From positions 1-64,000 of the forward strand of contig JAAUSR010000018.1 in assembly GCA_012032555.1 (NCBI GenBank): a DNA stretch of 64,000 nt, in the 5' to 3' direction. A program made the translations under genes and the position numbers. Source of the stretch: Thioploca sp. GTDB lineage: Bacteria; Pseudomonadota; Gammaproteobacteria; Beggiatoales; Beggiatoaceae. Below the pieces are notes generated by a model, which was not told the origin of the DNA, did not search any database, and saw only the letters and a program-made list of their open reading frames with translations. Shown here piece by piece: positions 44,161-53,427 of this stretch. The stretch's first letter is position 1. Every line of letters starts with the position of its first letter.

Positions 44161-45045
44161 TTAAAAATCATAAGTAATTCCGAGTTGAACGATGGTGCCT
44201 TCTTCATGATGACCAGACAAATTTTCTAAGGTGGGGATTTGTACTACCCAGTGGCATAACATATCTGCTGCTACTTTTACGACCAGAGCCGGTGATAACA
44301 ATGCTAGCCAACCGCCAGAGTTGGGATCCACTTTATCAGCAAATTGATTAGGCTTGCTCCAGCGCGTATCTAATCCTAATTGGATAGCGGTGTTATAATT
44401 TAGGGCATACTGCGTCGTGAACGTCGTCACGACTGCGGTACCCGCTTGAAAATCTTGAAATCCTTCGGTAGCCAGATGGATGACACTACTGGCGTAGAAA
44501 AACCAAGGAAAACGATAGCGCCCGTACCAGACGCCGGCTTGAGGTACCCAGGCGCCAGTTCCTAGTTGCACATCGATATCTAAAGCTTTACCATGATTTT
44601 CCTGCTCGCTGGCGGTGGGTAAGCGTAACCCGGCTAACACGCCAAACAAATGTTCATGACGCTTCTTTTGATCGGATAGGGTATATTTTGTTGCTAATTC
44701 AACATCACCCATACCGGTGGTTTGTTCAGTAGCCAGACTAATGTAGTCTAGGTGTTTATGAACCAGTGGTAGACGAATAGCTAAATTTAAACGTTCATTC
44801 CATGCGTAAGCTAATCCTAAAGTAAAGCGCTGTTCACGCAATTTACTTTGATTAACATTGGCTGCTCCCATGGTTTCGGTGCGGTACAGCGTTTCACCAG
44901 CAATACGCAACCGCCCGGAGTAAGATTTTTCGGTTCCCATTAAGGTTAAGGTTGGATCGCCAGCTAGGCAAGTTGAACAGGCGTGAACCCCATGCCCAGA
45001 TAATAAAATCGGCACAATAACACCAGCAAACCAAATTTTGATCAT
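44161..45045 (-). CDS. Outer-membrane beta-barrel-like protein of the MbnP/MbnH operon
   Basis: A signal peptide (WFAGVIVPILLSGHGVHA) is followed by CSTCLAGDPTLTLMG with a close Cys pair. Then come many alternating amphipathic strands (for example RFTLGLAYAWNERLNLAIRL), ending in an aromatic residue, as outer-membrane barrels do (LGITYDF). The ATG at 45045 overlaps the stop of mbnH by four bases, so I prefer it to the TTG at 45057. Barrel proteins of this kind recur in MbnP/MbnH operons. It may pass or bind a metal complex; that is inference. Confidence 0.75.
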   Translation of the reverse strand: MIKIWFAGVIVPILLSGHGVHACSTCLAGDPTLTLMGTEKSYSGRLRIAGETLYRTETMGAANVNQSKLREQRFTLGLAYAWNERLNLAIRLPLVHKHLDYISLATEQTTGMGDVELATKYTLSDQKKRHEHLFGVLAGLRLPTASEQENHGKALDIDVQLGTGAWVPQAGVWYGRYRFPWFFYASSVIHLATEGFQDFQAGTAVVTTFTTQYALNYNTAIQLGLDTRWSKPNQFADKVDPNSGGWLALLSPALVVKVAADMLCHWVVQIPTLENLSGHHEEGTIVQLGITYDF

Positions 45046-46247
45046 AATTGTGGGCAATTGGGGTGTGGAAGTTGATTACCAAACGGATCGCTAAAGCGTT
45101 TATCGCAAACAAATTCCCAATCCGTTAAACTTTTTAAAAAATTTAACAGGTCAGTTTTTTCCGCCTCAGTCAGCACAAAACCATTAATCAATTCACTCTT
45201 AAATGGATTGCGTGCACCATCTCCGGCATATTCTCCACTCTCAATTTGCCGTCCACCGCGAGCATAATGGTCAATGACCTCTTCTAAGGTGGCAATGGAG
45301 CCGTCATGCATATAAGGTGCGGTTAATTCCACATTGCGCAAAGTAGGCGCCCGAAACCGTCCCATGTCTTCGGCTTTAAAAGTAAATTCCCATAGCCCAC
45401 GATTATTATCCGGATAAGCTCCGGTACCACCGATATTGTATAAACCATTATTATGAAATTCGACTTCGTCGAAGACCGTTCCGCTGTGATTGACCGATTG
45501 GGAAAAATTGAAACCCCCATGACAATGAAAACATTCTAACCGTTCCGAAAAGAATAAATCGCGCCCGCGTTTGGCTGAATCTGACATAGCCGTACTATCG
45601 TTTTGGTATAGACTTTTATCAAATGCCGAGTTGCCAGAAATTAAGGTACTTACAAAAGCAGCTATCGCTTTAGCGACATAACCTGCCGTAAACGGATCGA
45701 CTTCACCCGGAAAGGCTTGCACAAACTCATCACGATAAAGGGGATCAACCCGAAAACTATCGAGGATTTTTTGTTCATTACCGCTCCAACCTAATTCAAT
45801 TGGCGATTCTCCCAGCATGGGAATAAGTGCTTGCGCTTGCAAAGTTTTAATCATCGGATTAGCCCAGTTTAAGCGCGAGTTATACACCGCATTAGTTAGC
45901 GTCATGCTATTGCGCGGATGCACTTCGCCAGTGGAACCCACTGAGGTTAACAAGCCATCAGTAAAGGCTTGACTTTGCAGGTGACAACTGGCACAAGACA
46001 TCGTGTTGTTACTCGACATCCGATTATCGTAAAATAACCGTTTACCGAGAGTGACTTTTTCGGCTGATAAGGGATTATCTTCCAGAATTTTCGGTAGTGG
46101 GAACCCCGGCGGGACTGACACGGTATAAGCTGTCACAGTCTCTGCCGATGAGACTCCCGTAGAGTTGGCATCATTATTCCCGGAATCACCGCCACCACAA
46201 GCGCCTATGAACAATACGGCGATAATCCAGTAAAACTTTATCTGCAT
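45042..46247 (-). CDS. mbnH: Di-haem enzyme, MbnH family (MauG/cytochrome c peroxidase-like)
   Basis: Two c-type haem sites are visible, SCASCHLQ near residue 85 and CFHCHGG near 240, in the frame of the MauG/bacterial peroxidase family. Typical surrounding blocks are GKRLFYDNRMSSNNTMSCAS, RFRAPTLRNVELTAPYMHDG and GGTGAYPDN. The start has a lipoprotein-like signal (IIAVLFIGACGGGDSG). Known MbnH enzymes use two haems to oxidise a Trp of their partner MbnP to kynurenine, which then binds copper. The partner gene lies two genes upstream. It is coupled to the outer-membrane gene by overlap. Confidence 0.9.
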   Translation of the reverse strand: MQIKFYWIIAVLFIGACGGGDSGNNDANSTGVSSAETVTAYTVSVPPGFPLPKILEDNPLSAEKVTLGKRLFYDNRMSSNNTMSCASCHLQSQAFTDGLLTSVGSTGEVHPRNSMTLTNAVYNSRLNWANPMIKTLQAQALIPMLGESPIELGWSGNEQKILDSFRVDPLYRDEFVQAFPGEVDPFTAGYVAKAIAAFVSTLISGNSAFDKSLYQNDSTAMSDSAKRGRDLFFSERLECFHCHGGFNFSQSVNHSGTVFDEVEFHNNGLYNIGGTGAYPDNNRGLWEFTFKAEDMGRFRAPTLRNVELTAPYMHDGSIATLEEVIDHYARGGRQIESGEYAGDGARNPFKSELINGFVLTEAEKTDLLNFLKSLTDWEFVCDKRFSDPFGNQLPHPNCPQL

Positions 46248-46258
46248 AAAATCTCCGA

Positions 46259-46942
46259 TTAAAGTGAATGCGGTGAAGTCAAGCTAAGTGTGAATAATCC
46301 TAAACTGATTAGGAGGATACCGACGATTTGGCGAATCATGGGGTTACGAGTGAACTGCACGAACCAATGAGTAGTCGTACCGGTAATCAGCATGATTAAA
46401 AAAGTCCCCATACCAAACATGAACATCAGTAATCCACCTTGAAAAGGATTATTGGCAGTAAGTGATAAAGCTAACACGCCATAAACCAATCCACAGGGTA
46501 ACCAACCCCAAATTAACCCCAGTCCTAAAGCCTGCGATAAACGATGAACCGGTAAAAAGTGCCGCCCTACTGGAACAATTCTACGCCAAAGAAAATTTCC
46601 CAATGTCTCTAAAGCCGCTAATCCTTGCCACCAATTACCCAGATACAAACCGACAATGATGATAAATATTCCGCCAAGCCACTTGCTCACTAGGTGAAAA
46701 TCAGGCAATAATTGCGTCAATTGGACACCTAAAAAACTGACGATAATTCCAGCTAACACGTAACTGCTAATGCGACCTAAATTGTAGGTCAAGAGATACG
46801 CCAACAATTGTAACGGTGAGTTTCGGATTTGCGGCGGTAAGCCCATAGTCAACGCGCCCACAATCCCACCACACATCCCGACACAATGTGGTGAACTGAA
46901 TAAACCCATGATAAAAGCTGAAAGCAAAGAAATTGGTGTCAT
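46259..46942 (-). CDS. TauE/SafE-like membrane transporter with HCVGMCGG motif
   Basis: Six or so membrane helices. The first ends SSPHCVGMCGGIVGALTMGL, a His/Cys/Met motif typical of the sulfite-exporter-like group linked to copper delivery and cytochrome oxidase assembly. GLIWGWLPCGLVYGVLALSL opens the second half, with another Cys. I start at the ATG at 46942. Sitting between mbnP and mbnH, it most likely moves copper or a copper ligand across the inner membrane; the family also includes anion exporters, so the substrate is not certain. Confidence 0.8.
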   Translation of the reverse strand: MTPISLLSAFIMGLFSSPHCVGMCGGIVGALTMGLPPQIRNSPLQLLAYLLTYNLGRISSYVLAGIIVSFLGVQLTQLLPDFHLVSKWLGGIFIIIVGLYLGNWWQGLAALETLGNFLWRRIVPVGRHFLPVHRLSQALGLGLIWGWLPCGLVYGVLALSLTANNPFQGGLLMFMFGMGTFLIMLITGTTTHWFVQFTRNPMIRQIVGILLISLGLFTLSLTSPHSL

Positions 46943-46958
46943 CAATTTTTAATTCAGA

Positions 46959-47915
46959 TTAAGTATCATCACCTTTGATAACACGAAATAGCTCTGCTTG
47001 TCTCGGGTAAACGATAGGTTGATTGACTCCATCAGCATAGGTAAAATCTAAACCCAAGCGCGGCATGATTTCAATACATTCCGGATCACTGTTGCCAGAC
47101 ATACAGCCAACTGCCGTATTAGACGTATTGTAAGACACATCTGAGGCTTGTAATATAGCGCCAACATCAGCGACAATAGTGTCTTTAGAAACATCAAAAT
47201 TATCGAAGCAAACCGCTTTGGTATTAGGAAAACGACAAGGACTATCTGGTTCAGAACCATTGTTATCTTTATCAACACAGCCTGTACTACCTAGATGTAC
47301 GACATAGCTTTGTTTAAGTCCGTCGGGATCACCTATGCCATCCAGTCGTAAAAACTTGCGCCCTGCCGTCCATGACCACAGCATTCCTGAAGCATTCAGC
47401 GGTGAAGGTGCCGACGCTGGGTCAAGATGATTGAGCGCGAACGGCAAACCTAAAGTGATACAAATGCCAGTATAGTAAGTAGTACTGTCATTGGACGGGG
47501 TTCCTATCACCTGGGTGTTCATCTCCGACGTACCATTCAAACAACCGTTCTCAAAATCCAGTAAGGCAACATTAGCTTGTTGCCATTTACCATCTTGAGT
47601 TAAATTCAGCGGCACTTTGTTACCTTGGCTGTCAATCAATTGAATATCATAAAGGTAAAAACGCAAATCATTGATTTTATAATTATCCCGTGTTCCTTTT
47701 CCTAAACCAATCCCGGCATAAGTATTTCCACATTGAAAGGGTTGATCATTGACCATAGCCGCAAATTTCACTGTGGTAGTTAATTCACTAGTAGTTGATT
47801 CAGTTGGGGTAGTTAGCGTCGTTGTTGAACTAACCGAATCGTCCTCATTATCATTACAAGCTGCTAAAAGTAAACTAATCCACATAAACAAAAATAGATT
47901 TTTAGGTAAGTGCAT
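46959..47915 (-). CDS. mbnP: MbnP-family copper-binding lipoprotein (four-Cys 'metallo-mystery pair' protein)
   Basis: A lipoprotein signal (FLFMWISLLLAACNDNED) is followed by a Thr/Ser linker and a beta-rich domain with VKFAAMVNDQPFQCGNTYAG, INDLRFYLYDIQLID, FENGCLNG and SGMLWSWTAGRKFLRLDG. This is the standard core of the MbnP/TIGR04052 family, with its Cys and with Trp candidates for oxidation by MbnH. A Cys-rich insert (KDNNGSEPDSPCRFPN and following, CMSGNSDPECIE) is longer than I would expect. It heads the operon mbnP-tauE-mbnH-barrel-lipoprotein and is divergent from a sigma-54 activator. Confidence 0.88.
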   Translation of the reverse strand: MHLPKNLFLFMWISLLLAACNDNEDDSVSSTTTLTTPTESTTSELTTTVKFAAMVNDQPFQCGNTYAGIGLGKGTRDNYKINDLRFYLYDIQLIDSQGNKVPLNLTQDGKWQQANVALLDFENGCLNGTSEMNTQVIGTPSNDSTTYYTGICITLGLPFALNHLDPASAPSPLNASGMLWSWTAGRKFLRLDGIGDPDGLKQSYVVHLGSTGCVDKDNNGSEPDSPCRFPNTKAVCFDNFDVSKDTIVADVGAILQASDVSYNTSNTAVGCMSGNSDPECIEIMPRLGLDFTYADGVNQPIVYPRQAELFRVIKGDDT

Positions 47916-48090
47916 AGTTATAATCTCTAATTGAAAACCCTCGCGTAGCAGGTCTTATACCAAAGCGGTAAAATAAATTTTTATTTGACTATCATAAAGA
48001 TAGAAAATAGATCATTAATAAATTTATTTGATAGTGAGGGATTTCACGTCGTCATTAGATCATTTCACACAGCCTGGTAGATGGTTCACT

Positions 48091-49053
48091 ATGTCAATCG
48101 CTTTTCCAAATCTCATTGGTGAAACCAATGAATTTCTCACAGTCATTCGTGCTGCCCAAATTATTGCTATGACCGAGGTAACGGTGTTAATTCTGGGTGA
48201 AAGTGGCACTGGCAAAGAATGGCTAGCTCGAGCTATTCACCAACAAAGTCGGCGTGCAGCCGCTAGCTTTACTGTTATTAACTGCGCAGCATTACCAGAA
48301 AACTTAGTCGAATCAGAATTATTTGGGCATCGCAAGGGGGCGTTCACCGGTGCCAATGCTGATCAATTAGGGCGTATTCAAGCTGCTCACGGTGGAACAC
48401 TCTTTTTAGATGAGATTGGCGAATTACCTTTAGCGACTCAAGCTAAGTTATTACGTTTTTTAGAAACTGGTGAATGTCAACCGCTGGGTAAAACCACTCC
48501 GGATCAAGTCGATACCCGTATTTTAGCAGCGACCAATCGTCAACTCGCAACCGAAGTTGCGGCGGGACGCTTTCGGGCTGATTTATATTATCGCTTAAAT
48601 ATCGTGCCGCTAGAATTACCACCATTACGACAACGTCGCAGTGATATTAAGTTACTGCTATCTCATTTAACTCAACAACTCGCTACCCATTATCAATTAC
48701 CACCACCACAATACGCTCACCAAACCATTCAAATCCTCGAAAACTGTGAATGGCATGGCAACATTCGCGAATTGCGCAATTTTTGCGAACGGATGGTTAT
48801 TTTTCATAGTGGTAAGCTAATTGAACCAGAACATTTACCATTTGAATGGCAATCATCACAAGTATCTTTACCAAATTGGTTGCCACAACTGGCTTTGCCA
48901 GAAGGTGGGTTAAATTTAGTCGAATTAGAAATTGCCATGATCCGGCAAGCATTAAACCGTACTCAAGGTAACCGTAGCCAAGCGGCACGCTTACTGGGGT
49001 TAACTCGTGATACGTTATTGTACCGAATGAAAAAATATCGTGAGATTCTTTAA
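48091..49053 (+). CDS. Sigma-54-dependent activator (AAA+ plus Fis-type HTH, no receiver domain)
   Basis: NtrC-type central domain: Walker [16 protein letters not shown], the sigma-54 contact loop KGAFTGAN, Walker [15 protein letters not shown], and an Arg-finger region [12 protein letters not shown]. The C-terminus is a Fis-type helix-turn-helix ([20 protein letters not shown]). There is no N-terminal receiver or other sensor domain. I start at the ATG at 48091 ([10 protein letters not shown]), since the AAA+ domain begins at once there. It is divergent from the mbnP operon and is the obvious candidate regulator, but I find no clear TGGCAC-N5-TTGC promoter there by eye. Confidence 0.9.
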   Translation: MSIAFPNLIGETNEFLTVIRAAQIIAMTEVTVLILGESGTGKEWLARAIHQQSRRAAASFTVINCAALPENLVESELFGHRKGAFTGANADQLGRIQAAHGGTLFLDEIGELPLATQAKLLRFLETGECQPLGKTTPDQVDTRILAATNRQLATEVAAGRFRADLYYRLNIVPLELPPLRQRRSDIKLLLSHLTQQLATHYQLPPPQYAHQTIQILENCEWHGNIRELRNFCERMVIFHSGKLIEPEHLPFEWQSSQVSLPNWLPQLALPEGGLNLVELEIAMIRQALNRTQGNRSQAARLLGLTRDTLLYRMKKYREIL

Positions 49054-49607
49054 TAGAAGGATTATCTAGTATATTAGAAAGAATTAGTTTTAAGAAAGCA
49101 AGGGCAAGAGTAACAAGAGTAGGCTGGGTTGATAAACCCAGCTAAACTCTTAGCCAAAACTATATTCAGTCAGTGGTTACTCAGTTTTTCAATACAGAGG
49201 GAAAGTTGGCTAAATTAAGCTTAGAAACTCAAATTGCTCTTGAAGCACGACGTTTAGAAAAAGCAAGGTAGGGTGCGTTATGGCTGGCGCCTAACGCACC
49301 AATCCTTTAGAAGGTCATGAGGGGAAAAATTATTGAAAGTTCAAAGAAATGGTGTGTTACGCTTCGCTAACGCACCCTACCTTGCTTTAATAACAGCTTC
49401 AACTCGGTTCGGCTTTAACACTACCTTTCTCGCTTTTGGTGTTAACCAAACCATTAGCAAAAGCAAGTAAAGGGAACCATAATTGGGACGCCTTTGAACC
49501 ACTTAATGCTGAAGAAGCGACTGCTAGCCTGATTCTTAACTTTAAATAGGGTGTCTAAGTTGAGAATTGTTGCTTATTTATTAATGATATTAACGGGAAA
49601 AATCGTT
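49054..49607. other. Intergenic region with repeats and a short coding remnant
   Basis: Hairpin repeats lie at 49119-49143 (AGGCTGGGTT type), 49272-49300 (GGTGCGTTA type) and 49351-49376 (GGTGTGTTACGCTTCGC). At about 49463-49548 one frame reads SKGNHNWDAFEPLNAEEATA, then SLILNFK and a stop. This looks like the tail of a lost gene that I cannot identify. Confidence 0.5.
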
Positions 49608-52085
49608 ATGTTAAAAATCGGTCAGGTTATTATTTGGTTTGTTCTCAGTAGCCCAATCTATGCTGAAATAATTATCGATGGAACTCTAGGCCACCGGGTT
49701 GAGTTAGCATCCCCCGATTACCAAATTACTCCAGATCTAGGTAAAACTGTTGGCCCCAATTTATTTCACAGTTTTGAACAATTTAATCTCTATTCTGGGG
49801 AAAGTGCTACTTTTTCGGGTTCTCCCGGGATTCAAACTATCATCAGTCGTGTCACCGGTGGTAATCCCTCCAATATTGATGGTACCCTTCGCTCAACCAT
49901 TCCCAATGCCGATATGTATTTTTTGAATCCATATGGCATTTTGTTTGGACCCCATGCTAAGTTGGATGTGCAAGGTGGATTTCATGCGAGCACGGCTCAC
50001 TATCTTCGTCTAACCGATGGTGGACGATTTGATGCCCTTCAACCTAATAATAGTTTATTGACAGTTGCGCCAGTAGAAGCATTTGGTTTTTTAACAGATA
50101 CTGTGGCATCCCTTGCGGTTGAAGGGCGGGGTGAAATTACCCAAACCGAATGGAAAAGCAATTCTGCCGGACTACAAGTAGCAGAAGGCAAGACTTTGTC
50201 ACTGATTGGTGGTCATCTAGATATTAAGAATGGAACCATTTTTAAAACCACAGTGACTGATAGTTACGGAGAATGGGTTGATATCGTTCCTTCCCCTCTA
50301 CTCAAAGCGGCACATGGACAAATCAACTTAGTCAGTGTTACCTCTCCAGGTGAAGTTATTCCAAGTGCTTTAGGATTGGAAAAAATCCGCCTAAAGCGCT
50401 TAGGTAATATTTCTTTAACGGGACATTCACTCATTGATGTTAGTGGCTCTGGAGGGGGAAGTGTTTTTATTCTTGGTGATAATGTGTTGATGAATAAAAG
50501 TTCTATTTTTGCGAAAACTTTAGGTGAGGAAGATGGGGGCATAATTGATGTTCAAGCGAATAATATCGAACTTTTTCAGGGCGGCCAGTTAGTTGGAAAC
50601 ACTGAAGGAACTGGACGAGGATCTCATATTCATGTTAGGGCAACTGATTCCATCATGGCTTCTGGCTATCTTGATCCCCGTTATTCTAATAGCAGTGGTT
50701 TTTATGCCCGTTCTGGCATTTGGATAACACTCATGGGAGATGAGATTGGAGATGGTGGTTTCATACAACTAGAAGCCTCGAAAATTCTCTTTGAAAAAGG
50801 CGCGGAAGTTTCCGTTAGTACCAATAGTGGTGGTCATGGTGGCGAAATTCTGATTAAGGCATTTGATTCACTTATGCTGGAAGGCTTCGATACTGATAAT
50901 GATATGAGTAGTGAAAATTACCACGGATATCGGCTCATTTCATCATTGGCTGCTGCAACCTATAGTTTAAGTCCCCACGCGGGTGATGCCGGCGATATTA
51001 ACATTGAAGCGGGTCACCTTATTATGAATAATCCCGGAGCCACGATTGTCACGACGACAGAAGGTCATGGTAAGGCTGGAAATATCTCAATTAAAACCGA
51101 CTCTATTTCGCTAAGCAACAATCATCCTATCCTCACCGGTCCTATGATCTACAGTGATACTTTTAGCACCGGCAATGCGGGTCAAATATCAATCGTGGCA
51201 CACAAGATATTACTCACCAAAGGAAGTAAAATTTCTAGTCAAGCCTATAACACGGGCAATGCGGGTCATGTTGCTATTACTGCACACGATATCTCCTTGT
51301 TAAATCATGGTTTAATTGCTACAGATACTTTTAGTACCGGCAATGCTGGCGATATTCAAATTAATACTACCGGTTTGTTTACTATCGCTGGCATAGATGA
51401 GAACGGGTTGAAGAGCACCTTGAGTTCCACTGCTACTTCCACAGATAAGAATATCGTTACCGGCAAGGCCGGTACGATTTCACTACAGGCAAATAATATC
51501 GTTCTTAGTGAGGGAGGGGAAATTAACACCTCTACCCAGAATGCGAGTGGTGGTGATATCAAAATGACGGTCATGAATTTACTGAACCTACAGCAAAGTC
51601 AAATGACGACCAGCGTACACGGTGGTCAGGGCGATGGCGGTAATATCACCATAGATAATCCCCAGTTGGTGGTGTTAAATCAAGCTCAACTCAAAGCACA
51701 AGCTAACGCCGGGTACGGTGGCAATATTCGGATTGTCGCTGAACAATTTATTGCTACCCCGGATAGCTTAGTCAGTGCTTCTTCGAAATTAGGCCTCAAT
51801 GGAAAAGTGATGATTTCATCTCCAAATGAAATGTTTAACAACAATTTTTTTGGCTTATCTACCGCTTTATTCGATGTAAGTCGCTTATTACCGCAACCTT
51901 GTGGAAAGAGGCGTTTTGAAAGCGAGGTGAATCGGAGTAAATTTATTCTTCATCCCCTGGTGGGAAGTGCATTATTTCACAATGATTGTCCCTGGTTCGT
52001 CCTCCAAACGAAGAATGCTGCTCAACCCCCCACCCGGCAAAATCCCACGCAACCCTTCATTTTCTTCACGGGTTGTCATCCATGA
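49608..52085 (+). CDS. Filamentous-haemagglutinin-type exoprotein with TPS secretion domain (paralogue of 33985)
   Basis: The same layout as the protein at 33985: signal peptide (MLKIGQVIIWFVLSSPIYA), TPS domain (NLFHSFEQFNLYSGESATFS, then NADMYFLNPYGILFGPHAKL), a Gly/Asn-rich beta-helix, and the shared tail SRLLPQPCGKRRFESEVNRS ending in CHP. I start at 49608, because the paralogue begins with the same MLKI sequence; the frame start at 49551 would add 19 residues before the signal. The N-terminal 150 residues are far more alike between the two than the middle, as expected for a kept secretion domain and a varied passenger. No TpsB pore gene is nearby. Confidence 0.88.
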   Translation: MLKIGQVIIWFVLSSPIYAEIIIDGTLGHRVELASPDYQITPDLGKTVGPNLFHSFEQFNLYSGESATFSGSPGIQTIISRVTGGNPSNIDGTLRSTIPNADMYFLNPYGILFGPHAKLDVQGGFHASTAHYLRLTDGGRFDALQPNNSLLTVAPVEAFGFLTDTVASLAVEGRGEITQTEWKSNSAGLQVAEGKTLSLIGGHLDIKNGTIFKTTVTDSYGEWVDIVPSPLLKAAHGQINLVSVTSPGEVIPSALGLEKIRLKRLGNISLTGHSLIDVSGSGGGSVFILGDNVLMNKSSIFAKTLGEEDGGIIDVQANNIELFQGGQLVGNTEGTGRGSHIHVRATDSIMASGYLDPRYSNSSGFYARSGIWITLMGDEIGDGGFIQLEASKILFEKGAEVSVSTNSGGHGGEILIKAFDSLMLEGFDTDNDMSSENYHGYRLISSLAAATYSLSPHAGDAGDINIEAGHLIMNNPGATIVTTTEGHGKAGNISIKTDSISLSNNHPILTGPMIYSDTFSTGNAGQISIVAHKILLTKGSKISSQAYNTGNAGHVAITAHDISLLNHGLIATDTFSTGNAGDIQINTTGLFTIAGIDENGLKSTLSSTATSTDKNIVTGKAGTISLQANNIVLSEGGEINTSTQNASGGDIKMTVMNLLNLQQSQMTTSVHGGQGDGGNITIDNPQLVVLNQAQLKAQANAGYGGNIRIVAEQFIATPDSLVSASSKLGLNGKVMISSPNEMFNNNFFGLSTALFDVSRLLPQPCGKRRFESEVNRSKFILHPLVGSALFHNDCPWFVLQTKNAAQPPTRQNPTQPFIFFTGCHP

Positions 52086-52184
52086 ACCGGAATCAATAAT
52101 TTTTTAATTAAACCATTTAAATTTGGAGAATTAACTTGCATTATTAACCGTTAGCTAATAATCAAAATTAAGGAATTGTAAAAC

Positions 52185-52943
52185 ATGGGTGAATTACAAG
52201 CGTTGATTTTCGATGTGGATGGTACCCTAGCCGAAACTGAGCGAGATGCTCATCGAGTGGCTTTTAATGAAACCTTTGCCGAATACCATTTAGATTGGGA
52301 TTGGTCGGTTGAACTTTATGGTGAATTATTAGCCGTGACGGGTGGCAAAGAACGAATCCAATTTTATTTAGACCGTTATCGCCCAGATTATTTACGTCCC
52401 AGTAATCTAGATGCCTTTATTGCTGAATTACATCAAAAGAAAACAGCACGTTATAATGCTATGCTGGTAAATCATCCCATTCCGTTACGACCCGGAATTC
52501 GACGCCTGTTGATGGAGGCACGTCAAGAAGGCTTACGATTAGCAATTGCTACGACCACTAGTCTTCAAAATGTGATCACCTTATTAGAAGGAAGTTTAGA
52601 CCACACCGCCGCTAATTGGTTTGAAGTGATTGCTGCCGGTGATGTGGTAACCGCTAAAAAACCAGCCCCGGACATTTATCACCATGCACTTAAAGCGTTA
52701 GGATTAAAACCAACTCAATGTCTTGCTATTGAGGATTCTGGGAATGGAATTCGTTCAGCTTTAGGTGCTCATATTCCCACAATTATTACTATCAATGATT
52801 ATACTCGCTATGAAGATTTTACTGGCGCTTTATTGGTAGTAGATCATCTCGGTGAACCGAATCAGCCGCTGACGGTGCTTGCTGGTAAAGTGGCTCCGGT
52901 TCAATATATCGATATTGCGTTATTACAACGTTTAGTGAGTTAA
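52185..52943 (+). CDS. HAD-superfamily phosphatase, CbbY/Gph-like
   Basis: HAD motifs: ALIFDVDGTLAETERDAHRV at the start (motif I, Asp nucleophile), IATTTSLQNVI (motif II), Lys in VTAKKPAPDIY (motif III) and CLAIEDSGNGIRSAL (motif IV). A helical cap lies between motifs I and II. The sequence DVDGTLAETERDAHRVAFNE is typical of the CbbY group, xylulose-1,5-bisphosphate phosphatases that clear an inhibitor of Rubisco in autotrophs. No Calvin-cycle gene adjoins it, so the exact substrate stays open. The next gene starts 16 bases later on the same strand. Confidence 0.88.
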   Translation: MGELQALIFDVDGTLAETERDAHRVAFNETFAEYHLDWDWSVELYGELLAVTGGKERIQFYLDRYRPDYLRPSNLDAFIAELHQKKTARYNAMLVNHPIPLRPGIRRLLMEARQEGLRLAIATTTSLQNVITLLEGSLDHTAANWFEVIAAGDVVTAKKPAPDIYHHALKALGLKPTQCLAIEDSGNGIRSALGAHIPTIITINDYTRYEDFTGALLVVDHLGEPNQPLTVLAGKVAPVQYIDIALLQRLVS

Positions 52944-52958
52944 TTTAACAAGTTAAAC

Positions 52959-53369
52959 ATGAGCATCCACGATTGTAAACTGATTGATCTCCCTAAAATT
53001 CAGGATTGTCGCGGTAATTTAACCTTTATCGAAGCAAATCGTCATATTCCTTTTGAAATTAAAAGAGTCTATTATCTTTATGATGTTCCTGGCGGTGCTG
53101 AACGAGCGGGTCATGCTCATCAAGAATTACAACAGTTTTTTATCGCCATGTCCGGCAGTTTTGATATCTTATTAGATGATGGTCAAGAAAAGCAAAAATA
53201 CCATCTAAATCGTTCTTATTATGGTTTGTACATCGGTCCGATGATCTGGCGCGAAATAAATAATTTTTCTTCCGGCTCAGTCTGTCTAGTGTTAGCCTCA
53301 ACTTATTATAACGAAGCTGATTATTACCGTCATTATCAGGATTTTTTACAAGCATTAGGGAATTCTTAA
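52959..53369 (+). CDS. Cupin sugar isomerase-like protein (FdtA/QdtA, WxcM-like)
   Basis: Small single-domain cupin with IQDCRGNLTFIEANRHIPFE, RVYYLYDVPGGAERAGHAHQ (metal/active-site His pair) and IGPMIWREINNFSSGSVCLV. This matches dTDP-sugar 3,4-ketoisomerases of the FdtA/QdtA kind, which make deoxysugars for surface polysaccharide. Only 136 residues, normal for the family. No other nucleotide-sugar gene is seen nearby, and the pairing with a HAD phosphatase is the only context. Confidence 0.85.
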   Translation: MSIHDCKLIDLPKIQDCRGNLTFIEANRHIPFEIKRVYYLYDVPGGAERAGHAHQELQQFFIAMSGSFDILLDDGQEKQKYHLNRSYYGLYIGPMIWREINNFSSGSVCLVLASTYYNEADYYRHYQDFLQALGNS

Positions 53370-53387
53370 CTCAATGGCAGTACTCCA

Positions 53388-53412
53388 GTAGGGTGGGCAT
53401 TGCCCACCCTAC
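53388..53412. terminator. Perfect palindrome GTAGGGTGGGCA-T-TGCCCACCCTAC
   Basis: Twelve-base perfect arms around one base lie in the 58-base gap between convergent genes. It may end both transcripts. It also belongs to the GTAGGGTGGGCA repeat family of this genome. A degraded element end (CTTAACTCAATGGCAGT) lies just before it. Confidence 0.6.
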
Positions 53413-53427
53413 CATTACTACCATTTA

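Noticed and set aside
47916-48090. Sigma-54 promoter between mbnP and the activator
   Set aside because: I could not find a TGGCAC-N5-TTGC site on either strand; AGGTCTTATACC at 47959-47970 resembles part of the ECF motif but lacks its upstream half at the right spacing.
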